A stretch of DNA of 64,000 nucleotides, from positions 1-64,000 of the forward strand of contig JAVEQI010000009.1 of NCBI GenBank assembly GCA_034007745.1. The letters run 5' to 3'. This DNA comes from Desulforapulum sp034007745. Its GTDB lineage: Bacteria; Desulfobacterota; Desulfobacteria; Desulfobacterales; Desulfobacteraceae. The position numbers and the translations under genes are program-made. Positions 17,042-26,191 of the stretch are shown here, in pieces. The notes under the pieces are model-generated. The model saw nothing but the letters and a program-made list of their open reading frames with translations. It ran no database searches and was not told the origin of the DNA. Positions within the stretch are counted from its first letter, which is position 1; each line of letters begins with the position of its first letter.

Positions 17042-17872
17042 TTAATTATTCGCTTCGTCTGTCTTACCCTGGGCCGGCTCTTCAGCCTCGACCTGTACAG
17101 CTTTAGCCGGGGCTGCTGTCTCTGAAACTGCACCATGGCTTTTTTTGGTATAGCGTTCGCCTGCACGGTCGCTGTGGCCCCATCCAATGATGAAGAAAAC
17201 CAGAAGGGAAAGCCCCCCAAGAGTGAGGAAAAAGATTGTAGCCCGCTTCTTGAAAGTCTGGAGTTTTTCCCTTACCCTGGCTGTATCCTTTCCGCCAAAC
17301 CACCCCCACTTCATGCACAAACGGTAAAGACCTATGGCAGCATGGAGCTCAACAGACACGAGCAGCACGAGATAAAGGGGCCACATGAACGAAGTAAAAA
17401 CCCGGTCGGCGGACAGATAGGGATCAATCTGACCTGGATTGGTGAGCATGATAAAAAGATGGACAGAGCCGAGGAAAAACATGACAAAACCGGTCACAAC
17501 CTGCCAGTACCAGAGGTTGGTGTCGCCGTGGTTCATCATGTTCATCTGGGAACGAAAGATGGCGTGCTGCTTCCAGGAGATGGGAAATTTTCTTACCCCC
17601 AGGGCCGCATGGAGGATAAAAAGGGCAAATACAATAAGCACGGCAAAAAACACAGCTGCCGGATAACCGTGGCCGGAGCTAGACAGGAACGACAACTCCA
17701 TGGTTCTTGCCACAAAGTTAAACGAACCTTTGCCCAGCAGAATGCTTGCCACCAGGATCATGTGAATCCACATGAAGAGCCCGAGAACAAGACCTGTGCC
17801 GCTCTGGAGCAGGTCGAGCCTTGCCGGAACTCGGCTCTTTTTAATTCGATCATTGATAATCAACTGTTTCAT
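17042..17872 (-). CDS. frdC: Fumarate reductase/succinate dehydrogenase cytochrome b subunit
   Basis: A di-haem membrane anchor of 276 residues with five hydrophobic helices. Histidines suitable for haem b lie in the helices (FMWIHMILVAS, FALFILHAALG, GSVHLFIMLTNP, SVELHAAIGLYRL), as in Wolinella FrdC. The last about 45 residues form an Ala/Glu-rich, probably disordered tail (AAPAKAVQVEAEEPAQGK) not seen in the basic family. It is the first of the three subunit genes and exchanges electrons with menaquinone in the cytoplasmic membrane. Confidence 0.9.
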   Translation of the reverse strand: MKQLIINDRIKKSRVPARLDLLQSGTGLVLGLFMWIHMILVASILLGKGSFNFVARTMELSFLSSSGHGYPAAVFFAVLIVFALFILHAALGVRKFPISWKQHAIFRSQMNMMNHGDTNLWYWQVVTGFVMFFLGSVHLFIMLTNPGQIDPYLSADRVFTSFMWPLYLVLLVSVELHAAIGLYRLCMKWGWFGGKDTARVREKLQTFKKRATIFFLTLGGLSLLVFFIIGWGHSDRAGERYTKKSHGAVSETAAPAKAVQVEAEEPAQGKTDEANN

Positions 17873-17937
17873 CTATCCTCCTTGATGACAGACTCGCCTT
17901 CCCTTAGGGATATCTGCCATCAAACGTTAAAGATTTA

Positions 17938-18807
17938 TTAAAAAACCGATTTGCAAACCTCACCAAGAATCCCAAGATTTTTGCACACGTGTATGCCGTT
18001 TTTCTCCATAGCTTCGATCTTGGCCTGGCCTGTGCCGCTGCCGCCACTGATGATGGCTCCTGCATGGCCCATTCGTCTGCCCGGAGGGGCTGTAAGGCCT
18101 GCAATAAATCCGACCACGGGTTTTGTCACATGGGCCTTGATAAAGGCTGCGGCCTCTTCTTCGGCGTTACCGCCGATCTCACCGACCATGACAATGCCCC
18201 TGGTGTCAGGATCATTTTCAAAGGCCTCTAACACATCGATAAAGTTGGTGCCTATGATGGGGTCTCCGCCAATACCGAGACAGGTAGTCTGGCCGATGCC
18301 CAGCTTTGTGAGCTGGTCCACCACCTCGTAGGTCAGGGTCCCGGACCGGGAGACCACCCCTGCTGGACCGCCGGGCATGTGGATCTTGCCTGGCATGATG
18401 CCGATCTTGCACTCACCGGGGGTGATTATGCCTGGGCAGTTTGGCCCGATCAATCGGCAGGTCTTGGTGGCAAGGAAATTCTTAACCCTGACCATGTCCA
18501 TCACAGGAATTCCTTCTGTAATGACAACGATAAGGTCTATCCCACTGTCTGCGGCCTCCATTATGGCGTCCGCACAAAAGGGAGGCGGAACAAAGATCAT
18601 ACTTGCATTGGCCCCTGTCCCTTTAACCGCTTCAGCTACGGTGTTGAAAACCGGCACTCCGTCCATCTTCTGTCCGCCCTTACCTGGGGTCACCCCGGCA
18701 ACTACACGGGTGCCGTATTCAATACACTGGCGAGTGTGGAACTGGCCCTCCTTGCCGGTGATTCCCTGGACAAGGAGCCTTGTCTCTTTATTTACAAATA
18801 TACTCAC
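17938..18807 (-). CDS. sucD: Succinate-CoA ligase, alpha subunit
   Basis: A 289-residue subunit with an N-terminal CoA-binding fold (LVQGITGKEGQFHTRQ) and the C-terminal ligase domain containing the phospho-His loop GRRMGHAGAIISGGSG. It joins with SucC to convert succinyl-CoA, ADP/GDP and phosphate into succinate, CoA and ATP/GTP. Located 11 bp after sucC in the operon, it provides the substrate-level phosphorylation step between the mutase and the succinate dehydrogenase. Confidence 0.95.
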   Translation of the reverse strand: MSIFVNKETRLLVQGITGKEGQFHTRQCIEYGTRVVAGVTPGKGGQKMDGVPVFNTVAEAVKGTGANASMIFVPPPFCADAIMEAADSGIDLIVVITEGIPVMDMVRVKNFLATKTCRLIGPNCPGIITPGECKIGIMPGKIHMPGGPAGVVSRSGTLTYEVVDQLTKLGIGQTTCLGIGGDPIIGTNFIDVLEAFENDPDTRGIVMVGEIGGNAEEEAAAFIKAHVTKPVVGFIAGLTAPPGRRMGHAGAIISGGSGTGQAKIEAMEKNGIHVCKNLGILGEVCKSVF

Positions 18808-18818
18808 GACCCTCTCCT

Positions 18819-19976
18819 TTAGATGGCTGCTGCGACCTTTTCGGCTGCATCCTTCAAGTTCATGGCATTGATCAGGTTAAGACCTGATTCGGCAAGGATC
18901 TCCTTGCCCCTCTCCACATTCGTTCCCTCCATGCGAACCACGACCGGAATGGTGATACCGCTTTTTTTCGCAGCAGAGACAATACCCTCGGCAAATACGT
19001 CACAACGCAGAATCCCGCCAAAGATGTTGATCAAAACAGCCTTCACCTTTTTGTCCCTCAGAATTATGCTCAGGGCGTTTTCCACCATCTCAGCAGTTGC
19101 TCCGCCTCCCACATCCATGAAGTTGGCGGGTTCGGCCCCTGCATTTTTGATGATGTCCATGGTGGCCATGGCAAGACCCGCACCGTTAACGATGTTACCA
19201 ACGTTACCGTCAAGGTTGATGTAGTTGAGGTTGAACTTTGAGGCCTCGACCTCCAGGGGATCTTCCTCGTCAAGGTCTCGCAACTCCAGAAGATCCTTGT
19301 GACGGAAGAGCGCATTGGAGTCTATATCAAGCTTTGCATCGATGGCCATGACCCTGTCGTCCTCGGTCAAAATCAAGGGATTGATCTCCAGGAGCGAGCA
19401 GTCGTTCTTGACAAACAGAGTATAAAGATTTTTCAACAGGGTTGAAAATTCCTTGAGCGCAGCCTTGGGAAGCCCGAGTTCAAATCCCACCTGGCGGAGA
19501 TGATACCCCTGTATTCCGACCAGGGGATTGATCCTGACCTTGATAATCTTTTCAGGTGTTCGAGCGGCGACCTCTTCGATGTCCATGCCACCCTCCTGGC
19601 TTGCCATGATCATTATGCCAGCCGTTGCCCGGTCAACGAGAATGCTCAGGTAAAATTCCTTTGCGATCTTCTGACCCGCCTCGACCAGTAGTCTTTTCAC
19701 CACACGCCCCTGGGGGCCGGTCTGGTGGGTCACAAGGGTCATGCCGAGAATTTCACCGGCATATTGCTCTGCCTCAACCTCGGATGCGGCAAGCTTGACC
19801 CCTCCGCCCTTGCCCCGGCCGCCCGCATGAATCTGGGCTTTAACCACCACGGGATAGCCGCCAAGCCCTTTGGCGACATCCACCGCCTCCTGTACGGAAA
19901 AGGCCACGCCGCCGTCCGGAACCGGAACACCAAAGGTTCTGAACAGCGCCTTTGCCTGGTATTCATGAATTTTCAT
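18819..19976 (-). CDS. sucC: Succinate-CoA ligase, beta subunit
   Basis: A 385-residue ATP-grasp subunit with the N-terminal MKIHEYQAKALFRTFGVPVP, the nucleotide-binding KAQIHAGGRGKGGGVK, the metal site LLEINPLIL and the C-terminal GGGATAEMVENAL and NIFGGILRCD. It pairs with SucD. The gene lies about 50 bp downstream of meaB and 11 bp upstream of sucD, inside the methylmalonyl-CoA operon, so its likely duty is succinyl-CoA from propionate rather than a classical TCA supercluster. Confidence 0.95.
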   Translation of the reverse strand: MKIHEYQAKALFRTFGVPVPDGGVAFSVQEAVDVAKGLGGYPVVVKAQIHAGGRGKGGGVKLAASEVEAEQYAGEILGMTLVTHQTGPQGRVVKRLLVEAGQKIAKEFYLSILVDRATAGIMIMASQEGGMDIEEVAARTPEKIIKVRINPLVGIQGYHLRQVGFELGLPKAALKEFSTLLKNLYTLFVKNDCSLLEINPLILTEDDRVMAIDAKLDIDSNALFRHKDLLELRDLDEEDPLEVEASKFNLNYINLDGNVGNIVNGAGLAMATMDIIKNAGAEPANFMDVGGGATAEMVENALSIILRDKKVKAVLINIFGGILRCDVFAEGIVSAAKKSGITIPVVVRMEGTNVERGKEILAESGLNLINAMNLKDAAEKVAAAI

Positions 19977-20025
19977 ATTCGATCCTTTGTTTAGGCAGGG
20001 CCGGGAAAGGTCCGACCCTTATTTG

Positions 20026-21021
20026 TTATAAATACGATAACAACGCCTCGGCCGCGGCCGAAGGCGAGATCAACTCCTGCTTCACCTTTGCCGATATCTC
20101 AGGAATCTTTTCGGCAATGGTGGTGTTCTGATGAAATCTTGCCTTGAGCCCCTCATCGATGAGTGTCCACATCCAGGAGAGGGCCTGGCCACGTCTTCTA
20201 ACGGTGAACTCCCCGGTCTCAGTCATGATCTTTCGATGTTCAAGAATGGTATCCCACACATTTCGGGTGCCGTTTTCGAGTATTGAACTGCAGGTAAGAA
20301 CCGGAGGCCTCCAGGATGGGGATTCCGGGGTTACGATGTGCATGGCTATTTCGAGTTCAAGCCTTGCCTTTTCAGCCCTTTCCACATTATCACCGTCGCA
20401 CTTGTTGATGGCAATGGCATCGGCCACCTCAAGTACCCCTTTCTTAATACCCTGGAGTTCGTCACCGGCCCCCGTTATCATGAGGGGCAAAAAAAAATCC
20501 ACCATGGTTGCGACGCTTGTCTCAGACTGACCGACCCCCACGGTCTCCACAAGCACAACGTCATAGCCTGCGGCCTCGCATACCAGAAGGCTCTCCCTCG
20601 TCTTTGCCGCCACCCCGCCAAGGGTTCGGCCCGAAGGAGAAGGTCGGATAAAGGTTGCGGGATGGGCCGCAAGATGCTCCATGCGGGTCTTGTCCCCGAG
20701 AATGCTGCCGCCACTACGGCTGCTCGAAGGATCCACGGCAAGAACGGCCACCCTGAACCCCTCTTTAACCAGGAACAGACCGAAGTTTTCCACAAAGGTG
20801 GATTTGCCCACCCCTGGAACCCCTGTGATCCCGAGCCGCACGGATTTTCCCGTGTGGGGCAGGAGCCCCTCCATCATTTCGGCGGCAATCTTTCTGTGTG
20901 CGGCAAGGGAACTCTCCACCAGGGTAATGGCCTTGGCTATGCTTCTTCTTTCTCCCCTGAGCACCCCTTTTACAAGATGTTGCGAATCAAGCTCGTTTGT
21001 ATCACCCATGGGTCCCATCAC
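20026..21021 (-). CDS. meaB: MeaB/ArgK-type GTPase chaperone of methylmalonyl-CoA mutase
   Basis: A 331-residue G3E-family GTPase. The P-loop is GVPGVGKST, followed by AVDPSSSRSGGSILGDKTRM (switch and Mg region), VETVGVGQSE and NKCDGDN for guanine recognition. MeaB loads and protects the adenosylcobalamin cofactor of methylmalonyl-CoA mutase and gates release of damaged cofactor. Its ATG overlaps the mutase stop (ATGA), consistent with translation coupling and complex formation. Confidence 0.95.
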   Translation of the reverse strand: MMGPMGDTNELDSQHLVKGVLRGERRSIAKAITLVESSLAAHRKIAAEMMEGLLPHTGKSVRLGITGVPGVGKSTFVENFGLFLVKEGFRVAVLAVDPSSSRSGGSILGDKTRMEHLAAHPATFIRPSPSGRTLGGVAAKTRESLLVCEAAGYDVVLVETVGVGQSETSVATMVDFFLPLMITGAGDELQGIKKGVLEVADAIAINKCDGDNVERAEKARLELEIAMHIVTPESPSWRPPVLTCSSILENGTRNVWDTILEHRKIMTETGEFTVRRRGQALSWMWTLIDEGLKARFHQNTTIAEKIPEISAKVKQELISPSAAAEALLSYL

Positions 21022-23141
21022 CCGCCAATTACATTGAGGGTCCGGTTGGCCGAATCTGTAACCACGGTTCCAGGGCCAAATATCTCCACGGCTCCAGCTT
21101 TTTTTAACGATTCATAGTCCCCCGGAGGGATAATGCCTCCCACAACCACCTTGACATCCCCGGCCCCTTCTTTTTCAAGTGCTGCAATAAGGGCCGGCAC
21201 CAGGGTCTTATGGCCTGCGGCAAGGCTTGAAACCCCCACCACATGGACATCGTTTTCAACGGCCATACGGGCCGCCTCTTCAGGGGTCTGAAACATGGGG
21301 CTTATATCAACGTCAAAACCGAAATCGGCATAGGCCGTGGCAATCACCTTGACGCCCCGGTCATGGCCGTCCTGGCCCATCTTGGTTACGAGGATTCGGG
21401 GCCTGCGCCCTGTTTTCTTTTCAAAGTCCTGGGTTCGCTTTCTAAGGGAAGCCAGAATCTCGGAATCCCCACACTCTGAGGCATAAATGCCCGATATGCA
21501 CTGGGTGGTTGCCACAAAACGGCCAAACACCTCTTCAAGGGCGTCGGACACTTCGCCGACCGTAGCCCTGGCCCTGACAGCCTCGATGGTTGCGGCCAGA
21601 AGGTTCCCATCCTCCCGAGCAGCTTTGGTCAAATTTTCAAGGGTTGCTTTAATCTTAGCTCCATCCCGTTTTGCCCTTATCTCATCCAATCGTTCAACCT
21701 GTTCTAGGCGAACATCGTCGGAAATTTCAAGCACCTCCATGGGGGCTTCCTCGTCAAGCTTATACTTGTTCACACCAACGATCACATCCTTGCCCTGGTC
21801 GATCCTGGCCTGGCGGCGGGCCGCCACCTCTTCGATGCGCATCTTTGGCATACCCGTCTCGATGGCCTTTGCCATACCGCCAAGATCTTCGATCTCCTTG
21901 AGTATTTTTCTAACCTCATCAACGATATTCTGGGTCAGGGACTCCACATAGTATGAACCGCCAAGGGGGTCCACCACGCTTGTCACCTTGGACTCCTCCT
22001 GGACGATGATCTGGGTATTCCTTGCGATCCTGGCCGAGGTCTCGGTGGGAAGTCCCACAGCCTCATCAAAGCTGTTGGTGTGAAGACTCTGGGTGCCGCC
22101 CAGAACGGCAGACATACACTCAAGGGTAGTTCGAATAATATTATTGTAGGGGTCCTGCTGGGTAAGACTCCATCCCGAGGTCTGACAGTGGGTCCTCAAC
22201 ATCGTTGACTTGGGGTTTTTCGGGTTGAACTGACCCATGATCTCGGCCCATAGAAACCTTGCAGCCCTGAGCATGGCGATGTCCATGAAAAAGTTCATGC
22301 CAATTCCAAAGAAAAAAGAGAGTCTCGGAGCAAAGGCGTCAATGTCAAGGCCTGCGGCAAGAGCTGCTTTGGTGTACTCAAGGCCATCTGCCAGAGTAAA
22401 GGCGGTCTGGAGAACGCTGTCTGCCCCTGCCTCCATCATATGGTAGCCGCTGATGCTGACCGTGTTGAACTTTGGCATGTTTTCCGAACAATAGGCGATA
22501 ATGTCAGAAACAATGCGCATGGACGGAGTCGGTGGATAAATATAGGTGTTACGGGTTAAGTACTCCTTCAGGATATCGTTCTGGATGGTTCCCATGAGCT
22601 GTTCGGGTTTTACCCCCTGCTCTTCTGCCGCAACAATGTAACCTGCAAGAATAGGCAGAACCGCCCCGTTCATGGTCATGGAAACCGACATTTTGTCAAG
22701 GGGTATCTGATCGAACAGGATCTTCATGTCCTCAACAGAATCAACAGCCACCCCTGCCTTACCCACATCTCCAGTGACCCTTGGATGGTCTGAATCATAC
22801 CCCCTGTGGGTGGCAAGATCAAAGGCCACGGAAAGGCCCTTTTGACCGGCTGCGAGATTCTTACGATAAAAGGCGTTGGACGCCTTTGCAGTTGAAAAAC
22901 CCGCATACTGGCGAATAGTCCAGGGTCTTCCCGCATACATGGTGGCCTTGGGCCCCCGGACATAGGGTGCAAAACCCGGCAGGTTACCAATAAACTCAAC
23001 CCCTTCCAGGTCTTGGGCAGTATAAAGCGGTTTAACCTTGATCCCCTCGGTCGTCGGAACTGTCAGCGACTCCAGGGGCTTACCCCTTAACTCTTTTTCG
23101 GCAAGCGCTTTCCAGGCGTTTAGATCTGGTTTCTGTGACAT
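21018..23141 (-). CDS. Methylmalonyl-CoA mutase (single chain)
   Basis: Adenosylcobalamin enzyme interconverting methylmalonyl-CoA and succinyl-CoA. The 707 residues hold the substrate barrel (RPWTIRQYAGFSTA, AFDLATHRGYDSD, CQTSGWSLTQQDPYNN, GGTQSLHTNSFDEA) and a C-terminal B12 domain with the base-off motif DGHDRG, in which His593 is the cobalt ligand, then GVSSLAAGH and VVGGIIPPGDY. A single long chain makes it the homodimeric type. It follows the epimerase gene by 24 bp and overlaps meaB. Confidence 0.96.
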   Translation of the reverse strand: MSQKPDLNAWKALAEKELRGKPLESLTVPTTEGIKVKPLYTAQDLEGVEFIGNLPGFAPYVRGPKATMYAGRPWTIRQYAGFSTAKASNAFYRKNLAAGQKGLSVAFDLATHRGYDSDHPRVTGDVGKAGVAVDSVEDMKILFDQIPLDKMSVSMTMNGAVLPILAGYIVAAEEQGVKPEQLMGTIQNDILKEYLTRNTYIYPPTPSMRIVSDIIAYCSENMPKFNTVSISGYHMMEAGADSVLQTAFTLADGLEYTKAALAAGLDIDAFAPRLSFFFGIGMNFFMDIAMLRAARFLWAEIMGQFNPKNPKSTMLRTHCQTSGWSLTQQDPYNNIIRTTLECMSAVLGGTQSLHTNSFDEAVGLPTETSARIARNTQIIVQEESKVTSVVDPLGGSYYVESLTQNIVDEVRKILKEIEDLGGMAKAIETGMPKMRIEEVAARRQARIDQGKDVIVGVNKYKLDEEAPMEVLEISDDVRLEQVERLDEIRAKRDGAKIKATLENLTKAAREDGNLLAATIEAVRARATVGEVSDALEEVFGRFVATTQCISGIYASECGDSEILASLRKRTQDFEKKTGRRPRILVTKMGQDGHDRGVKVIATAYADFGFDVDISPMFQTPEEAARMAVENDVHVVGVSSLAAGHKTLVPALIAALEKEGAGDVKVVVGGIIPPGDYESLKKAGAVEIFGPGTVVTDSANRTLNVIGG

Positions 23142-23165
23142 TGAAATTTCCTTAGATTAATGGTT

Positions 23166-23570
23166 TTAATCTCTCTGGCAGAGTTCGACAAGTACTCCAG
23201 AGGTGGCCTTGGGATGAAGAAAGGCTATCTTTGCTCCACCTGCGCCGATTCTAGGTTTTTCGTCGATCAGACGAATGCCTTTGGCTTTAAGTTCGGCAAG
23301 GGCCTCTTCAATATTTTCCACCCTGAACGCCACATGCTGAATGCCCTCACCTTTTTTCTCGATATAACGCGCCACCGGGCCGTCGTCGGCGGTTGACTCA
23401 AGTAACTCTATCTCACTTTCCCCAACAGGAAAAAATGCCGTTGTCACCTTCTGAGCCTCAACAGTCTCACTGCCAGCAAACTCCAGGCCAAGGACATCCG
23501 ACCAGAAGTTTTTACCATTGTCTATGCTTTTTACCGCAACTCCCAGGTGATCAATTTTTAATATCTTCAT
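23166..23570 (-). CDS. mce: Methylmalonyl-CoA epimerase
   Basis: A 134-residue VOC-fold metalloenzyme that flips (S)- and (R)-methylmalonyl-CoA. Metal-binding positions are visible: His in IDHLGVAVKS near the start, His in IQHVAFRVENIEEA and Glu in GVLVELCQRD at the C-terminus, with the second VOC half carrying ELLEST. It is the first intact gene of the operon, next to the mutase. A decayed CoA-transferase lies upstream, so the promoter may precede or lie inside that relic. Confidence 0.95.
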   Translation of the reverse strand: MKILKIDHLGVAVKSIDNGKNFWSDVLGLEFAGSETVEAQKVTTAFFPVGESEIELLESTADDGPVARYIEKKGEGIQHVAFRVENIEEALAELKAKGIRLIDEKPRIGAGGAKIAFLHPKATSGVLVELCQRD

Positions 23571-23713
23571 CTCTCCTCCTGTTAGATTGTATGTAAATTT
23601 TCAATCTTATAGATGATCCAAAGAATATACAAAGTCAACCTAAAACACCGTTCACGGGCCATTTTATGCCCCTGTTACAGCGTCCAGACCATCCCGGGAT
23701 ATTTAAAACCTGT

Positions 23714-23960
23714 TCAAATTATATCCTGAGCCTCAAAGGCGTCGATCTCCTCCGGGGTATAGCCAAGTTCACAAAGGATCTCCCGACCCTTTGCACCAAA
23801 ATCATCCGGGGGTGTCCTTACACTGCCGGGGGATACGGCTGAGCTTGATGGGGATGACCTCGGCACCATGATCGGCAAGAATCATGGAGCAATAGGGTCC
23901 CGGAAGAAGCCGTGAAAGATCCAGAACTTTTATCCCTGAAAGTGCACCTTTACTGCCCAT
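23714..23960 (-). pseudogene. CaiB/BaiF-type CoA-transferase, internally deleted
   Basis: The start of a class III CoA-transferase (GALSGIKVLDLSRLLPGPYC, then MILADHGAEVI) is joined directly to the end of one. After PIKLSRIP the correct reading continues one base out of frame as SVRTPPDDFGAKGREILCEL and PEEIDAF to the stop at 23714-23716. The intact family has about 380-400 residues; here about 80 remain, so some 900 bp have been lost, plus a one-base frameshift at the CCCCCGG run. The start at 23960 has AGGAGGG about 10 bp upstream. It probably once activated propionate or a methyl-branched acid ahead of the epimerase. Confidence 0.7.
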
Positions 23961-24139
23961 GGTTGCCATCCCTCCTGATAAATCTGATAACTGCATTTGA
24001 ATTATATTTCATAGCACCCTCCCCGGTAATTGGGCAACTAAAAACAAATGAGAATTAATGCCGGTTGAAAATTAAGGTTGCGTTTTAGCGGCTGAAACGA
24101 TATATAAAGGGTTTAATTTTAAAGGATATTTAACACCAT

Positions 24140-25375
24140 ATGAAATTTGAAAAGTACCATATTTCAGAAGACCTGAAAAAAAATCTTGCGGCATTGGGGT
24201 TTGTAAGACCCACGGACATCCAGTTCAAGGCGATCCCTTCAATCCTCAAGGGTGAGGATGTACTGGCCATTGCCCAGACCGGTACAGGCAAGACAGCGGC
24301 CTTTGCCATTCCTGTTATCGACCGCATACACTCGGCTAAAACGAGCAAAAGGACCATGGGTATCCGCTGTCTTGTGATGGTTCCCACAAGAGAGCTTGCC
24401 GAACAGATCGGCGAAGTATTTGACACCCTCTGCCGCCACACCAAGGTCAAGAGTTTTTCCCTTTTCGGCGGAGTAGAGCAGGAGCGCCAGATCAAACGCC
24501 TCCAGGACGGCATCGACATTCTCATAGCAACCCCTGGGAGGATGTTCGACCTGATCAGTCAGGGTTTTCTCAACCTTGACAACGTCAACACCCTGGTGCT
24601 GGACGAGGCAGATCACATGCTTGACCTTGGATTCATAACCGACATCCACCATGTAAAGCAGAAACTTGTACGACGCCACCAGACCCTGTTCTTCTCGGCC
24701 ACCATCAACCAGAAGATCAAAAAACTTGCCTTCTCCCAGGTTAAGAGCACGGCCATCCGCATCCAGATTTCCCCGGACGACCCAGTATCAAAGAACGTCT
24801 CCCACTTTGTCATGTTTGTTGAGATGGACGACAAGCGATTCTTCCTTGAGAACTTCATCAAGGAAAACCCCGACGCCAAAATCATCATATTTGTCAGAAC
24901 CAGGGTCAGGGCCGAGCGGGTGTCAAAGGCTATGGCAAGGGCGGGAATCGACACATCCACCATCCACGGAGAGAAAGACCAGAAGCTGAGATCCCAGGTC
25001 ATGCGACGATTTAAAAACAACGAGATCAACATCCTCATTGCAACGGATGTGAGTGCCAGGGGAATTGACATCCCCAACGTTGACTTTGTCATCAACTACG
25101 ACCTTCCGGACCAGGCGGAAAACTATGTCCACAGGGTCGGAAGAACCGGCCGGGGGGTAAACAAGGGAAGCGCCCTCTCCTATTGCAGCAAACAGGAAAT
25201 GGAGCGCCTCGAAGAAATCCAGACCTTTATCAACAAAAAGATAGAAACAATCAAGGTCAGCAAAAATGACTATGCCATGGTGATTGAACCTGAACCCGAG
25301 TTTACCGATGTCAAGGATCTCATTGCCGACAATGAACGATGGTTAAAAACCAAAAAGAAAAAGCGCTCAAAATGA
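24140..25375 (+). CDS. DEAD-box RNA helicase (RhlE-like)
   Basis: ATP-dependent RNA helicase of 411 residues with all core motifs: the Q region FVRPTDIQFKAIP, motif I AQTGTGKTAA, PTRELAEQ, TPGRM, DEAD in VLDEADHMLD, FFSAT, RGIDIPNVDFVINYDLP and HRVGRTGR. The tail is short and ends in Lys-rich KTKKKKRSK, typical of RNA-binding tails. It probably unwinds structured RNA in ribosome assembly or decay. Its stop codon overlaps the start of a Fic-family gene (ATGA), an unusual partner that suggests co-translation. Confidence 0.92.
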   Translation: MKFEKYHISEDLKKNLAALGFVRPTDIQFKAIPSILKGEDVLAIAQTGTGKTAAFAIPVIDRIHSAKTSKRTMGIRCLVMVPTRELAEQIGEVFDTLCRHTKVKSFSLFGGVEQERQIKRLQDGIDILIATPGRMFDLISQGFLNLDNVNTLVLDEADHMLDLGFITDIHHVKQKLVRRHQTLFFSATINQKIKKLAFSQVKSTAIRIQISPDDPVSKNVSHFVMFVEMDDKRFFLENFIKENPDAKIIIFVRTRVRAERVSKAMARAGIDTSTIHGEKDQKLRSQVMRRFKNNEINILIATDVSARGIDIPNVDFVINYDLPDQAENYVHRVGRTGRGVNKGSALSYCSKQEMERLEEIQTFINKKIETIKVSKNDYAMVIEPEPEFTDVKDLIADNERWLKTKKKKRSK

Positions 25376-26070
25376 GCCAGGTAAAAGACAGTCAGTGGGA
25401 TATGCGGCCAAATCGGGCAAAGGCGATGATGCTTGCCAAGAGGCAGCTTTCTGAATTTGTCTATGATGCTGTAAACCTGGAGGGCATTCATTTTACCCTG
25501 CCGGAAATCCAGACATTGCTTGATGGGATAACCATTGGCGGCCACAAGGTGACAGATCAGCAGATAGCCCTGAATCAGGCGGACGCATGGCGTGCCTTAT
25601 TTGAGTTAATTGAAAAAGATCAATTTGATCCAACCCAGGAAAAGGTGTGCGCCCTCCATGAAATTGCTGCCAGGGAAGAAGCTTTAGACTGGGGCAAGTT
25701 CAGATCCGGAGGAGTTACGATCGCAGGAACCGATTATATGCCGCCCAGGGCAGATCTGCTGCCGGATTTATTTCAAAAAATGAGGAATGAGGCGGAAGAG
25801 ATATCAGACATCTATGACCGGGCAATTCATTATTTTCTCACAATGGCGAGAACTCAATTTTTTTACGACGTCAACAAACGCATGGGACGTTTTGTCATGA
25901 ACGGAATTTTGTTGAGTTCCGGATATCCTGCTATCAACCTTCCGGTAAGGCGAAGACTGGAATTCAATCAATTGATGCTGCCCTTTTACGAAACAGGATG
26001 TCAGGCGTCGATGAACGCCTTTCTTCGTTCCTGCATGGATCAAAGAGCCATAGCCATCATGAAGGAATGA
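25372..26070 (+). CDS. Fic-family protein with altered catalytic motif
   Basis: A 232-residue Fic-domain protein. N-terminal features (LEGIHFTLPEIQTLLDGITI) are typical of a Fic group. Where active AMP-transferases have HPFxDGNxR, this one reads TQFFYDVNKRMGRFVMN, so the catalytic His is Gln162 and the first Gly is Val, while Asn, Lys/Arg and the final Gly-Arg stay. The protein may therefore not transfer AMP by the usual route, or may use another chemistry. The start codon overlaps the helicase stop (ATGA), so the two are probably made together. Confidence 0.75.
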   Translation: MSQVKDSQWDMRPNRAKAMMLAKRQLSEFVYDAVNLEGIHFTLPEIQTLLDGITIGGHKVTDQQIALNQADAWRALFELIEKDQFDPTQEKVCALHEIAAREEALDWGKFRSGGVTIAGTDYMPPRADLLPDLFQKMRNEAEEISDIYDRAIHYFLTMARTQFFYDVNKRMGRFVMNGILLSSGYPAINLPVRRRLEFNQLMLPFYETGCQASMNAFLRSCMDQRAIAIMKE

Positions 26071-26075
26071 CACAT

Positions 26076-26116
26076 ATACCCCACACGTCCTCACGGACAC
26101 AACGAACGATGCAACT
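26076..26116 (+). repeat. Copy 2 of six-copy hairpin repeat
   Basis: ACCCCACACGTCCTCACGG followed by ACACAACGAACGATGCAAC, directly after the Fic stop codon. CGTCC/GGAC can pair. Same family as 7228, 56725, 59531, 62165 and 62462. Confidence 0.65.
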
Positions 26117-26191
26117 CGATAGAACAAGCCTAAGGCAGCCAGTGCAGGGGCGATCCCTTGCGGTCGTCCTTTGTGCCTTGATCATTGAATA

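Noticed and set aside
20338..21117. Long plus-strand frame opposite meaB
   Set aside because: Antisense shadow of meaB, which has all GTPase motifs; no protein-like features on the plus strand.
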